64,000 nucleotides of DNA. It comes from Corinectria fuckeliana. Its lineage: Eukaryota > Ascomycota > Sordariomycetes > Hypocreales > Nectriaceae. Within the stretch, counting starts at the first letter, position 1, and every line of letters starts with the position of its first letter. A program made the translations under genes and the position numbers. Positions 23,290 to 33,933 of this stretch are shown one piece after another. The stretch covers positions 1 through 64,000 of the forward strand of contig WPDH01000120.1 of NCBI GenBank assembly GCA_019137255.1. Reading direction: 5' to 3'. Below the pieces are notes generated by a model that saw nothing but the letters and a program-made list of their open reading frames with translations, did no database searches and was not told where the DNA came from.

Positions 23290-25123
23290 ATGAATTCTAG
23301 AAACGACGACGAAAAGATCGATCTGGAGCGAGATGGAACCGACCACGGAGAGCAGCGATCGCACACTGCGGGCTCCGACTCGACCAAGTCGAATCGCTCC
23401 CAGATCGAGTCGGTCCGTGAGATCCAACCAGTCGTCACCCTCGGCGAACCCTTGGGCAACATAGATACAAAGTCCCTTCGACGATCGCGAACTCAGTCCA
23501 GGGCGTCGTCCACTCGCTCAAGAGCCCGGTCCGTCGTGCCGCGCTCGGAGCGACGTGGTCTGCTAGGAAGCCTCACTCTCGTTCCGGAGATAGCGTTCCC
23601 TCCCGATTACAAGACGTCAACGAAATGGGGCCTCGTCTTCATCATTGCTCTGGCCACGGCGGCGGCACCGCTCGGCTCAACCGTTGTTTATCGTACGTAC
23701 TCGTCCCCCTCTAGAGTCTGTCTATCTGTCGTATGCCTCCGTTGTACTGAGACCAAAACGAGCTGCCCTCCCTGTCCTGGCAAAGGAGTTCAATGCCTCG
23801 GAGACCATCACGAACTTGTCCGTGGCCCTGTACATGATCTCTATGGGCATCTTTCCTCTATGGTGGTCCTCCTTCTCGGAGGAGTTCGGCCGCCGTTCCA
23901 TATACATCATCTCCTTCACCCTCTTCGTCATCTTCTCCGTCCTCTCGGCCATCAGCACCAACATCACCATGCTCATCGTGTTCCGGATGTGTGCGGGCGG
24001 CGCCTCGGCGAGTGCCCATTCCACCGGCGCGGGCTCTATCGCCGACCTGTTTGAGGTCTTCGAGCGAGGGCGCGCCATGAGCATATTCTACCTCGGCCCT
24101 CTGCTGGGTCCCTTGATTGCGCCTGTCATCGGCGGAGCGCTCACGCAGGGGCTCGGCTGGCAGGCGACCATGTGGTTCCTTGCCATCTACGGCCTCGTCG
24201 TCCTGCTGATGATCATCTTCTTCCTCCCGGAGACGCTCGTCCGTCGCAAGCCCGAGGTGCTTGCACCGGCTGCCCCGACCGAGGAACTGCACCGGCTGCG
24301 TACCATAGACTCGGCCAAAGAGAAGACGAAGCGCTTCACCAAGTCCCTCCGGCGATACCTCATCGACCCCCTCGCCGTCCTCCTCTATCTGCGATATCCG
24401 CCGGTCCTCATCACCGTCATGATCGCGGCCCTTGCCTTTGGGTCGCTCTACGTGGTCAACATTGCCGTTCAGCAAAAGTTCTCCCGGGACCCGTACAACT
24501 ATGGCCAGCTCATCCTCGGCCTGCTGTACATCCCATCCGGGCTGGGATACGTCGTGGCCTCGCTCCTCGGGGGCAAGTGGATCGACAACATCATGGCGCG
24601 AGAAGCTCGCAGGGCGAACCGCTACGACGAGGCTGGAAAGCTCATCTTCTTGCCCGAGGATCGGCTTCGAGAGAATGCCTGGATCGCCGTGACGGTTTAT
24701 CCCCTGGCGCTGCTCATGTTTGGGTGGTCGCTACGGTACGGAGTCCTCTTCATTGTGCCCGCCATTGCCCAGTTCTTCTTCGGACTTGCCTCGATGCTCA
24801 TATTCGTAAGCGCTCGTTTGCTTCACTGCCATCTGAGACCAACCCAACAGCTAACACGTTTGCAGGCTGCTGCCACGACCATGCTCACCGAGTTCATCCG
24901 CAAGCGCAGCTCCGCCGGCGTTGCCATCAACAACTTTGTGCGCAACATCCTCAGTTGCATCGGCGCCATTGTTGCCGCCCCATGGATCGATGCCATCGAC
25001 GTGGGATGGGTCTTTACATCCATATGCATATTCTGCATGTTATTTAGTTACTCGAGCATCTTCGTTTTGCGGAAGAACTCGACCAAGTGGAGGGTGGCGA
25101 TGGACGAGGCGCTGAATAAGTAG
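23290..25123 (+). CDS. MFS drug:H+ antiporter, DHA1 group (Qdr/Dtr1-like)
   Basis: Three exons (23290-23692, 23763-24805, 24866-25123; introns 70 and 60 nt) give 567 residues. A hydrophilic cytosolic N-terminus of about 110 residues, rich in Ser, Arg and Asp, precedes twelve predicted membrane helices. Helix 1 is near WGLVFIIALATAAAPLGSTV. Family marks are ALPVLAKEFNAS after helix 1, the loop 2-3 motif around SEEFGRRSIYI, and the antiporter stretch AMSIFYLGPLLGPLIAPVIGG in helix 5, which resembles yeast Qdr and Dtr1. A cytosolic loop of about 80 residues separates the two halves. It should sit in the plasma membrane and export small molecules by proton exchange. The substrate cannot be told, and no biosynthetic genes lie nearby. 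Confidence 0.9.
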
Positions 25124-25309
25124 TAGCTACGTGTGTGTTTTACGTGTGGTTGATAACAGACCAAGGGGTACGTAGTCACGACATTGGCATTGGCATACTT
25201 GTAGGCGATCAAAAGATGGTCAGGGACACGGATGACCTGAAGCGGCGTACCTCTTTCATATGCAGTCTAGACGCTGGACATTGTAGAGACTTGAGAACCA
25301 TGAGGCCCT

Positions 25310-26593
25310 CTACTTCGTCGCTCCCTTGTCCTCCTCGGCAAACAACCTCCCGATGGCATCGGCACCTACGTTCCCACCGCTAAACACCAAGCCAACATCC
25401 CACCCGTCCTCGCCGGCCTCGCGCTCCACCATGGCGCGGAACTCCTCGTCGAACAGCGCCACGGCCAGCGCCACGCACCCGCTCGGCTCGACGACCATCT
25501 TGAAGCGCTCCAGCACCAGCCGCATCGCCGCCTTGATCTCGGCCTCGCTCACGCTGAACATGCCGGCCACCAGCCGCCGCTCGTAGATGACGCCCCACGG
25601 GTGCGCGCCCACCGGCGTCCGCAGCCCGTCGGCCACCGTCAGCGACTTGACCGTCGCCACGCGCGCTCCGGCCGCGTACCCGCGCTTGCCGTCGTCGGCG
25701 CCCTGGAACAGCGGCTCCGCGCCGAACACCCGGATCCCCGTGCCCTCGCAGCTGAGCGCCACGCCCGAGAGCATGCCGCCGCCGCCGCACGGCGTCATGA
25801 CAGCGTCGAGCCCCGCGGCGCCCGGCCTCCCGGGCCCGGCGTTGTCCGCCCCCGTCGCCGCGGCGCGGAACCGGGGCTCGTCGCCGGCGCGCGGCGGCTC
25901 CATGAGCGCGGCGACCTGCTGCTGCAGCTCGAGGCCCATGGTGCCCTGGCCGAGCATGATGTCCGGGTGGTCGTAGGGCGGGACGAGGCGCGCGCCCGTC
26001 TCGGCCATGACCATGACGGCGACGGCCTCGCGCTCGGCGCTGGTGCTACCGCTGAAGACGACGTTTGCGCCGTAGCCCCGGGTGGCGGCGATCTTCTGCG
26101 GGATAGAGATGCTGGGCATGACGATGTGCGCCTTGATGCCGCTTTCGCGGGCAGCCAGGGCCAGGGCCGCGGCGTGGTTCCCTGGGGGCCGTCAGCAATC
26201 AGCAAAACGTGCAACCAAAACGAAAGAAAAAAAAACAAGCCAAGCTCAGGTACCGGAACTATGCGTCACAACGCCCTTCTCCTTCCCGCCGCCCTCCAGC
26301 CAGCCGGGCTCGCGCTTCAGCCTCTCGATGGCGTGAAAGGCCCCTCGCGCCTTGAAGGCGCCCACGCGCTGCATGTTCTCGCACTTGAACCACAGCCGCA
26401 TCACGGGCCTGGCCGGCGTCCGCCCGGCCCATCGCGTGCCGGCCAGCTCCGACTCGGCGCGGGGCGTCGACGCCAGCTCCGACAGCGTCCGGTTCGTCAG
26501 CACGGGCGTGAGGTGCACGTGCGGCTTGACGAGCTTGTGCGCCTCAACGACCGAGGCCCGCGTCAGAGGAGGCGTCGTCGAGAGGTCTGCCAT
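25310..26593 (-). CDS. PLP-dependent serine/threonine dehydratase or serine racemase
   Basis: Two exons (26593-26254 and 26181-25310; 71-nt intron) give 403 residues. Fold-type II pyridoxal-phosphate enzyme: the cofactor lysine is K81 in GAFKARGA, the substrate loop is SSGNHA (112-116), and the phosphate-binding glycine loop is CGGGGMLSG. FSGGNV stands near the C-terminus. The family deaminates L-serine or L-threonine to 2-oxo acids, or racemises serine; sequence alone does not separate these. No C-terminal regulatory ACT domain is present, so it is not the biosynthetic Ilv1-type threonine deaminase. It is longer than a typical family member of about 330 residues because of low-complexity inserts near 41-65 and between the catalytic motifs (rich in Ala, Gly, Arg and Pro). 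It ends 186 bp from the stop of the convergent transporter. Probably cytosolic. Confidence 0.88.
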
Positions 26594-27086
26594 GGTGGGT
26601 TGCGTTGAGTATTGGGGGGTTGGATGACGGAGACGTGATGTTGCAATCGTGACGTCGATACTGTGCTAGATAGTTGCCACGTCGATGAGTTGCTCAGCAT
26701 GGGTACGATGAGATGGCGAGGCCCATTTCACGTACCACCTAGTACTACTGGGTTGTCCTCTTTTAGTTGGTGTAACTACGGGAGACGGAACTAAATAGAA
26801 CCTCTCGCACTGGCTCGCTTGCAATTGCCAACTGGACAGGCCAATAAGCAGAGACATGTCATGACCCGCTTATCGTGTCAAGAGGGCCTGGGGACAGCAA
26901 ACGGGTCATCAGCTGGCGAACTTGAGAAATAGAAAACTTTGGTATTGAGTTGGCCATGAGCCAGATATCAACTTTTGGACAAGCCCAGATCCCTTTCGAC
27001 AGAGCCCAGGAATAGAAGTACAAAAGTTCACACAAGTTTTTCCACGCCGTTCCGAAATCCCTCCTGCGTCAACGCCAATCCGCCAT
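26594..27086. other. Intergenic region between the dehydratase and ILV5
   Basis: About 490 bp between two genes on the same (minus) strand: promoter of the dehydratase and 3' end of ILV5. No gene or distinct element is visible. Confidence 0.5.
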
Positions 27087-28604
27087 TTATTTTTGGTTCT
27101 CAGGTCGGAGAGATCTAAAGCGACAGTTAGCTGAGGAGAACCAGACGAAATCAAGGAGGTTTGCAGGGCAGGGGAGAAAACATACCGGACAGCCTTGCCA
27201 GCCCTCCAGATCTCCAGGCCGCGGATCTCCTCCATCTCGGCCTCGTACTTCTCACGGTAATCCGGCTGGCTGTTGTAGTCCAGGGATCGCTGAGTCTCGG
27301 AGCCGTCCTTGACCGAGTCGTACAGCTGGTTGAAGACGGGCTTCAGGGCATCCTTGAAGCGGGGAGACCAGTCGATGGCACCACGACGGGCGGTGGTGGA
27401 ACAGGCCTCGTACATCCAGTCCATGCCGTTGGCACCGATGAGAGGGTACAAGCTCTGGGTAGCCTCCTCAACGGTCTCGTTGAAGGCCTCGCTGGGGGAG
27501 TGGCCACGCTCACGGAGGACCTCGTACTGGGCGAGGAACATACCGTGGATGCCACCCATGAGGCAGCCGCGCTCACCGTAAAGGTCAGAGTAGACCTCCT
27601 TCTCAAAGGTGGTCTTGTAGAGGTAGCCGGAGCCGATGGCGACGCCCAGGGCGACAGCCTTCTCCTCGGCCTTGCCAGTGACGTCCTGGTAGACGGCGAA
27701 GGAGGAGTTGATGCCACGGCCCTCACGGAACAGGGATCGGACGGTTCGGCCAGAGCCCTTGGGAGCGCAAAGGATGACGTCGATGTTGGTGGGGACCTCG
27801 ACCTTGGTGAGGTCCTTGAAGACGGGGGAGAAACCGTGGGAGAAGTACAGGGTCTACGAGGTTGACGCTGTCAGCTTTGGGATTCGGGTGGGGGTCTGGA
27901 TCTGGTGGGCATGCTTACCTTGCCCTCGACGAGCTGGGGCTTGATGGCGGGCCAGGTCTCGGACTGGGCGGCATCACTGAGGAGGTTCATGATGATGGTG
28001 CCCTTGCCGATAGCCTCGTCGACCTCGAACAGGTTCTTGCCGGGGACCCAGCCATCCTCGACGGCATCGTTCCAGGACTTTCCGCTCTTTCGGACACCAA
28101 CGATGACGTTGAGGCCGTTGTCACGGAGGTTGAGACCCTGGCCGTGGCCCTGAGAGCCGTAGCCGATGAGGGCCAGAGTGTCGTTCTTGAAGTACTCCTG
28201 AGAAGAGGCATCAGTATCCAGTGCTGGAGCTTGGCATGGCGCCCGCGGTTGGGGGGTGACTCACAAGAAGCTTCTCCTGGGGCCAGTCGGCACGCTCTGT
28301 GACGAAGTGGTGGTCAGCGAATGGATGGTGCCACAGAGGAGGCATCGCTCGTCAAACACCCGCGCGACGTTTCCTGGAAGCTCGACTCACCGTAGACGTC
28401 CTCCTTGTGGCCGGCGAAGTCTATGGTCTTGACACCGCGGACCTGCTGCTGGGCAGGGCCGGCAAGGGCAGGACGGGCGACGACGGCACCGACACGGGCG
28501 ACGTTGCGGGCCGCAGCGGCAAAGGTGCGCTGCTGGACGCGGGGCGCCGCCAATTGGCGGGCCATTGAGCCGCGGAGGGTCTTGGTAAAGCTTCTCGAGG
28601 CCAT
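27087..28604 (-). CDS. ILV5: Ketol-acid reductoisomerase, mitochondrial
   Basis: Five exons (28604-28391, 28296-28265, 28197-27919, 27853-27186, 27114-27087) give 406 residues, normal for fungi. It converts acetolactate or acetohydroxybutyrate to the dihydroxy acids of valine and isoleucine synthesis, using NADPH and magnesium in mitochondria. Residues 1-60 are rich in Arg, Ala, Ser and Gln with no acidic residue, a clear mitochondrial presequence. The NADPH-binding motif LIGYGSQGHGQGLNLRDNG follows, then HGFSPVF, VILCAPKGSG, and the knotted C-terminal domain with YSDLYGERGCLMGG, MFLAQYEVLRERG and EACSTTARRGAIDW. Two exons are tiny (32 nt and the final 28 nt), yet each junction restores the family sequence, for example DVYERADWPQEKLL. 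A TGACTCA element lies about 510 bp upstream. Confidence 0.96.
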
Positions 28605-29636
28605 TTTGATGATGGATTTGAGGGGGGAGGGAGAGGAGGAGTCTGGGGGGGAGGAAAGCAGAAGAGAGAGTCTGAGTCTGGCGACGGAGGTCAGGCCGAA
28701 GCTAAATTTTCTGGCTGCGAGGGCCACTCACCGATCTCGGCCAGCGCTGGACCGTTGTGGAGTGGGGCCCAGCGCCGACGACCTTTTTGTGTGCCCGCCA
28801 GCAGCGGGCGGTATCGCCCTGAGCAGCAGGCCCGCGTGCCGGTACCGGGAACCCGCCTCCGCACGGGGCTCTCCGTGCATGTGCAGGTACCAGATACCCC
28901 ACCGCGGGCAGCCAGCCCAGGGTTTGCACCCCTCAATCCGGCCAACCAGCCACGGCGACGTCGCCGCTATAGTAGCTACTGACCTGTTAAGTAGTCACCA
29001 ACGGCCCTACCATGGTTGCTGCGTTCGTCAGCAGCCAAAAAGCCGACAAGACATCTACATAGTATAAGCACAGTTGCGGACATCCCCCGATATCCGGGTT
29101 GTTCGGAGTCGCAGCTGACTCAGAGGGCGCTTACATGTATGTAAGTAAGCTATCGACCTCCATCCACGTTGAGCAAAATACACCCGCCTCTCACAATTGT
29201 CGGTGAACGCAAGCATGCAGACGAAGCCGCGTCCGAAGTATCTACAGGAACAGCTCATCCCGTCCTAGGTCCACTCGTACGTCGCACCTTCGGCCCGCAT
29301 CAACCCAACCTGTCAAACACTGTCTTTATATCTACATCCTGCCGGCCGTCTTACGGCTAGCCTCCCCTAATTTGACCCGTAAAAGGAATCGTAATGCCTT
29401 CGCAATGGAAGAGCAATATCATGCTCTGGTCATAAGACTCGTAAGCCGCCTGGCGATGCTGCGAATCCTCTTTTGATGCTCGCCGAAATAATGCCCGTCG
29501 CCCTTCTCTTCGTCCACATCTCCTCGTTCTCGCCATCCCCACGTTCCCCATCATCCCCCATCCTCCCACAAGATGACCGACGGGATGATGCATCCTCGAC
29601 AACAGCTGCGTCCGACTTCGCTCGTCCCGCCGCCTT
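28605..29636. other. Intergenic region between ILV5 and UBC12
   Basis: About 1 kb containing the ILV5 promoter and leader and the UBC12 3' end. It holds one TGACTCA element (29116-29122). No additional gene is visible. Confidence 0.5.
29116..29122. promoter_or_regulatory. TGACTCA, possible Gcn4/CPC1 site for ILV5
   Basis: A perfect match to the palindromic TGACTCA site bound by Gcn4/CPC1, the activator of amino-acid biosynthesis under starvation, sits about 510 bp upstream of the ILV5 start. ILV genes are classic targets, which makes it plausible. The heptamer also occurs by chance (another copy lies near 12838 with no such gene beside it). Confidence 0.35.
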
Positions 29637-30462
29637 CTATTTCAAGACGCGATCGTATGACTGCCCCCTGACCACACCACCGCCCATGGCCGTCCGCACG
29701 TTGCGCTTGAATCCCTCGCGGTTGTTTCGTAGGTCTTCGGCTGCCTCCTTGTTCAGAGGATCCGACGCGTTTGGCTCGAGGAAGAGGAACTATAAGAAGT
29801 CGTGTGTTAGTCCATTTCACGTTACATCGCTTCCCCCCCGTTCTTGCCGCCATGTCGACGGGGTCGCTAAGAATCCGCGGCTGTCTGGGATGGCGACCGC
29901 GAATCGGAGAGAAATCCTCGTACCTGTAGTCCAACAATCACTGCGTTGAGGTTCAGGACCGGCTTCCAGTCTTCACGCAGAATGTTCAGGCACACCTTGC
30001 CTTCCAGGTCGATGTTGGGGTGGTAAATCTTCTCCCGGCACCGAACCTTTGGGGGTTCGTGAGGGAAGTTCTGGTTGATTGTGAAATCGAACGTGAATCT
30101 GGCTGCTCTATACATGCCCTCGTCTGGATCGATCGTGAGTACGAAGTTGAGGATGTCGTCTGGGTCGGGGAACTCGGTCTGCATCGTCGAGCCGAGGGAA
30201 AGCTCTGATAAATCTACGACGCAACAACCATTAGTGTCTGTCTCCACGATGATACAACTGGGAAAGACAGTGCTGGGTTAATAGCCTCGACGTACCCTTC
30301 TGCACACGGAGCTGAGCGGCCGTCACCTTCTTCTTCTTGCCTCCTGCGGCCTGTCCCTCTGCGTTTTCCGCCTCCTTCTGCTCCTTTTTCTGCCAAGCTG
30401 TCAGATCAAGCCGCCACGAGAGGCGTGACGAAGGGACACACCATAGACCATATCTTCAGCAT
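29637..30462 (-). CDS. UBC12: NEDD8-conjugating enzyme Ubc12
   Basis: Four exons (30462-30442, 30389-30296, 30213-29924, 29789-29637) give 185 residues. It receives NEDD8/Rub1 from its E1 and transfers it to cullins, activating SCF-type ubiquitin ligases. The N-terminal peptide MLKIWSM and the Lys/Gln-rich tail that follows form the Ubc12-specific extension that docks on the NEDD8 E1, which distinguishes it from ubiquitin E2s. The E2 core has FPHEPPKVRC, YHPNID and the active Cys113 in GKVCLNILREDWKPVLNL. The core ends with EPNASDPLNKEAAEDL. The first exon is only 21 nt. The last intron (134 nt) falls after GLQ, and the frame continues directly with FLFLEPN, the usual family sequence. Expected in cytosol and nucleus. 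Confidence 0.95.
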
Positions 30463-31108
30463 TATGGTAGGTGGGGGCCCAAAGGTGGGCTGGGCTGGAT
30501 ACGCTCGGAGTGTACGGAGGGACACAACTGAAAGGAATAGATCTTGGAGAGCCTCACGCAAATGTGTAGACGTGGGAAGGCAACGCTTGAAACGAGCAGC
30601 CGCAGATCAGGTTGTCGCGTATCACGAGAGGGTGGATGCTGCGAGCACGATCTGAAGACGGCTGAGCTAAAAAGGTGATGATGCTTGATAAGATAGCGTA
30701 AGGCAGCCAAAATCCCAACCCACCGAGGTTTAGGCGACCAACCACAGCCTCGCATCATCGTGGCCACGATGACGCGCTCCACAGTCCACCCTTTTCTACG
30801 CTCACGCACTCACACAATGACACGACAGTTGGTCACGCAAGTTGGTACACAAATTAGTGACAGTCCCTTGAGTCAAGTTTATCATAACCTCTGATAGATG
30901 CCAGATTAGACTAGATACTTGTAGTGTCCAAATCCGTTGGAAGACGCCTCAAACACACAAAACTCTTTTAATTTGCCATCCATTAACACTCAAAACCAAG
31001 AAAGACGTTGCAAAACTGAGGTATCCTTTAACGAGCCAAATTTATCTACTCACACCCGCCAATACCCGACATAGAGGTCAATCCCCGAAAGCACAGAGCG
31101 CGAAGTGC
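30463..31108. other. Intergenic region between UBC12 and chitin synthase
   Basis: About 650 bp holding the UBC12 promoter and the 3' end of the chitin synthase gene. An open frame here is not convincing. Confidence 0.5.
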
Positions 31109-33933
31109 TTATTGTCTGGCAAAGCAGCACATGAGACCAGTCTTGCCCAAGAACCAGAGGAAGCCCGTGAATCGGACAAGCGACAGCACGGCTGTGGAGT
31201 ACAGAAGGAACTTGAAGTAGTTGGCAGTTCGGACGGTGGCGGATTCCTGGGGGATCTAATTAGCAGGGGGACCTTATGCAAAATGATCGCCTGGATACGT
31301 ACTCCGATGTGGAAGTTGTCAAAGGTTTCACTGGTGATAACAATGACAAGGAAAATGTTGCAAAACAACCACGTGACGACGAGACCAGTTCGGAAGGACT
31401 TGTAAGAATCCTCGACATCAGCCTTCTCGATCTCCTCTTCTTCCTTGAAGGGAGCCAGAGCTCGTCGAACAGTCTGCTCGAACTGACTGTCGATATCCTC
31501 CTGCTCCTTTTCGATTTCTTCAACCACGACCTCGTTCTTCTCGCCCTTGGTGACGTGAGCAGAGGGCAGGGCCTCAGCCTTGTCGGATCCCTTAGTACCC
31601 CAAGAAACATCATGCCAGTTGTTGAAGGCGTAGACCATGAGGATGTTGATGTAGGTAGCCATAAGGAAGAGATACTGGGGGAAGGAGTGGAACATGTGCC
31701 AGGGGTCAAGGTACATGAAGGAGGCGAGAAAGTTCAGACCGTAGATGGTAATAAGAGCGACAATGACAACACCAGCAGCGCTGGCCCCACCGAAGAAACT
31801 GTTGACGAAGGCCTCGCCGGAGGCAAACGAGATTTGGTCCTCGAGAGGAGTGTTGAACGCGCGAATGACCAGGTAGGCAGACAGGACCAAGATGTAGCCC
31901 TGAATGAGACCGAAAAGACCGAATGAGGCGATGTAAGTAAACTTGGAGCCCTTGGGTCTGTTACCCAGAGCAAGGATGAACTGCAAGATGACAAAGGCCA
32001 AGTAGAGGTACTTTAGAATCGCGTTGACAACTGGCGTGGCCTTGTCACCGAAAGGCCAGCCGTGGTAGCCTGTAGTGACATTGGGCTGGCCCACAAGGTC
32101 CATGATGACAGTGGTAGTGAGGTAGTAAGAAGCTAGAGAGAGCCAAGTGAACATAAGGTTGAGGAAATTGTAGATGAGCTGAACGTGGAAGAAGAACATG
32201 CGAATGATGTTGTGACCACTCTTGTACATTCGTCCGAAATGCATTAGAGAGTAAAGCGAAGCAGCGAACGAACCGTTCAGCCATCGTCGACGCTGGCTGA
32301 TGAACTCGGCAGCACCTTCGGGAACATCAGTTTCACCCTTGGCGGCCTTGATGTAGCTCAGGTGCCACTTTTGACCGGCCTTGGCGACCAGCTCGAAACA
32401 GAGAATTCGATCTTCAGCCAAGAACATGTTCTTCTTGAAAATGTTCATGCCATCAATACCCTTCTTTCCGAGCTGCTTAGATAGGGTGTGATCACCGTGG
32501 AAGTATTGCTCCAAGGGGCGGCCCATGATAGCTCGAAATCGGTAGGCCGAGAAGGCACCAGGCAACACAGACACGTAGCCGAAAGAGCTCTCTAGGGGCT
32601 TATCGAGAATGTTGGAAATCTTGTACTCGAAGTTCTGGACAGCAACGAGCGGGTTGAGCAGCTTCTTGCCGCCCTTACCCAGCATGGCGTGAATTTCACC
32701 ACAAGCACCACCAAGATCCTTGTCGTTGTAGAAACCCTCCCAGAGGGCCAATAGGGACCGGGGGCTGGGCTTGGTACCAGCATCAAGAAGAAGGCAGACC
32801 TCGGGGTTCAGGATACGGCCAAAGGCGTTGAAGAGCCAACGATGAGAATTGATCTTCTTAGTGTTCTTCTGCTTCAAGCAGAATATGAACTGCACAGGAG
32901 GCAGGTTTTGAGGGCTCTCATCGGTGGGTCGGATGAGCTGCTGGTTAGGGGTAACGGAAAGCTGACTGGTGTACTCAAAAATATGAGCGACTGTCTCCTT
33001 GCCGTCGACATCCTTCTTGACGACACCGTCCTGGTACACACCAACAGTGGCGAGGACATCGAGGACGTTCTTGTCAGCCTTGTCGATACCGTCAAAAACC
33101 AGACAGACAACAATCTTCTGCCAGGCAGGGCCACCCTTATTCCAGAAGGTCGACTTCTTCAGGTTGACAATGTCGCGGATGTTCTGCATGACACCGTGCA
33201 GGGTTCGGGAGACCAGCACCTTGTCTTCGTTGTAGTATGTGATGGCAATAAGCAGCTCCGTGTGCCTATTGTACATACGAGGTCGCAAATCGTAACCGTT
33301 CTTGAGAGTGAAGTCGTTAGGATCGCAGGTGGCAGCCGTGTATCGCATCTTCATGAACTCCTCGCCGCCGCCCTCGACGTCGCGGTAGCGGGGCTGGACA
33401 GCATTCTTGATGGCGGAAGGCACTGGGTAATCGATGCTCAGAACGGATCCCTGGACAAGCTTGACCTTTCGGGTTTTCGAGCGATTGAGGCCACCGCCGC
33501 CAATGGCGGGCTGCTGCTGTCGCTGGACCCAGCTGTCATCGGGATCGATCGCAGATCCAGGTCGGGAATAGGGAGCCTCAGTGTTGAACTGGCCAAAGGA
33601 ATTGCTGTGGCCAGCTTCACCAAAGCCGCCAGGGGGCTGGGGGGTCGTCGTGCCGGCGCCAGGGGCGTACGACTCAGTCAGGCTGTAAGCGGAGACTGGA
33701 CGGTCGGGAGGAGTCCTGGCACCGAGTCGGTCTTGGTCGTAGCCAGAGTTTAGGAGATGTCGGCCAGCCTCTTCGTCGCTCTCCTGGGGGGGGAGATGAT
33801 ACTTTGTTGAGCAGGGTTAGAACAGGCATTGCTGTCAGCAAGAGTAGCTCGGGTTTGCACTCACGTTGCCCCCAGCAGGAAGATCCTGCAATGGGAGGCC
33901 ACCGTATTCCTGTCCTCGGCCATTGTATGCCAT
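31109..33933 (-). CDS. chsB: Class III chitin synthase
   Basis: Three exons (33933-33865, 33783-31303, 31255-31109; introns 81 and 47 nt) give 898 residues, typical of class III. It polymerises UDP-N-acetylglucosamine into chitin at the plasma membrane. A hydrophilic N-terminus (about 1-180) precedes the glycosyltransferase core. VCLVFDGIDKADKNVLDVL is the class III form, where classes I and II have a different motif after VSDG. Further marks are LSVTPNQQLIRP, LLLDAGTKP, the acceptor region EDRIL, and the catalytic QRRRWLNGS. Several membrane helices follow, with the family motif SWGTKGSDKAE in the C-terminal cytosolic segment and two last helices after it. Class III enzymes are specific to filamentous fungi and drive hyphal tip growth in Aspergillus and Neurospora. 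The symbol follows Aspergillus; Neurospora calls it chs-1. Confidence 0.96.
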
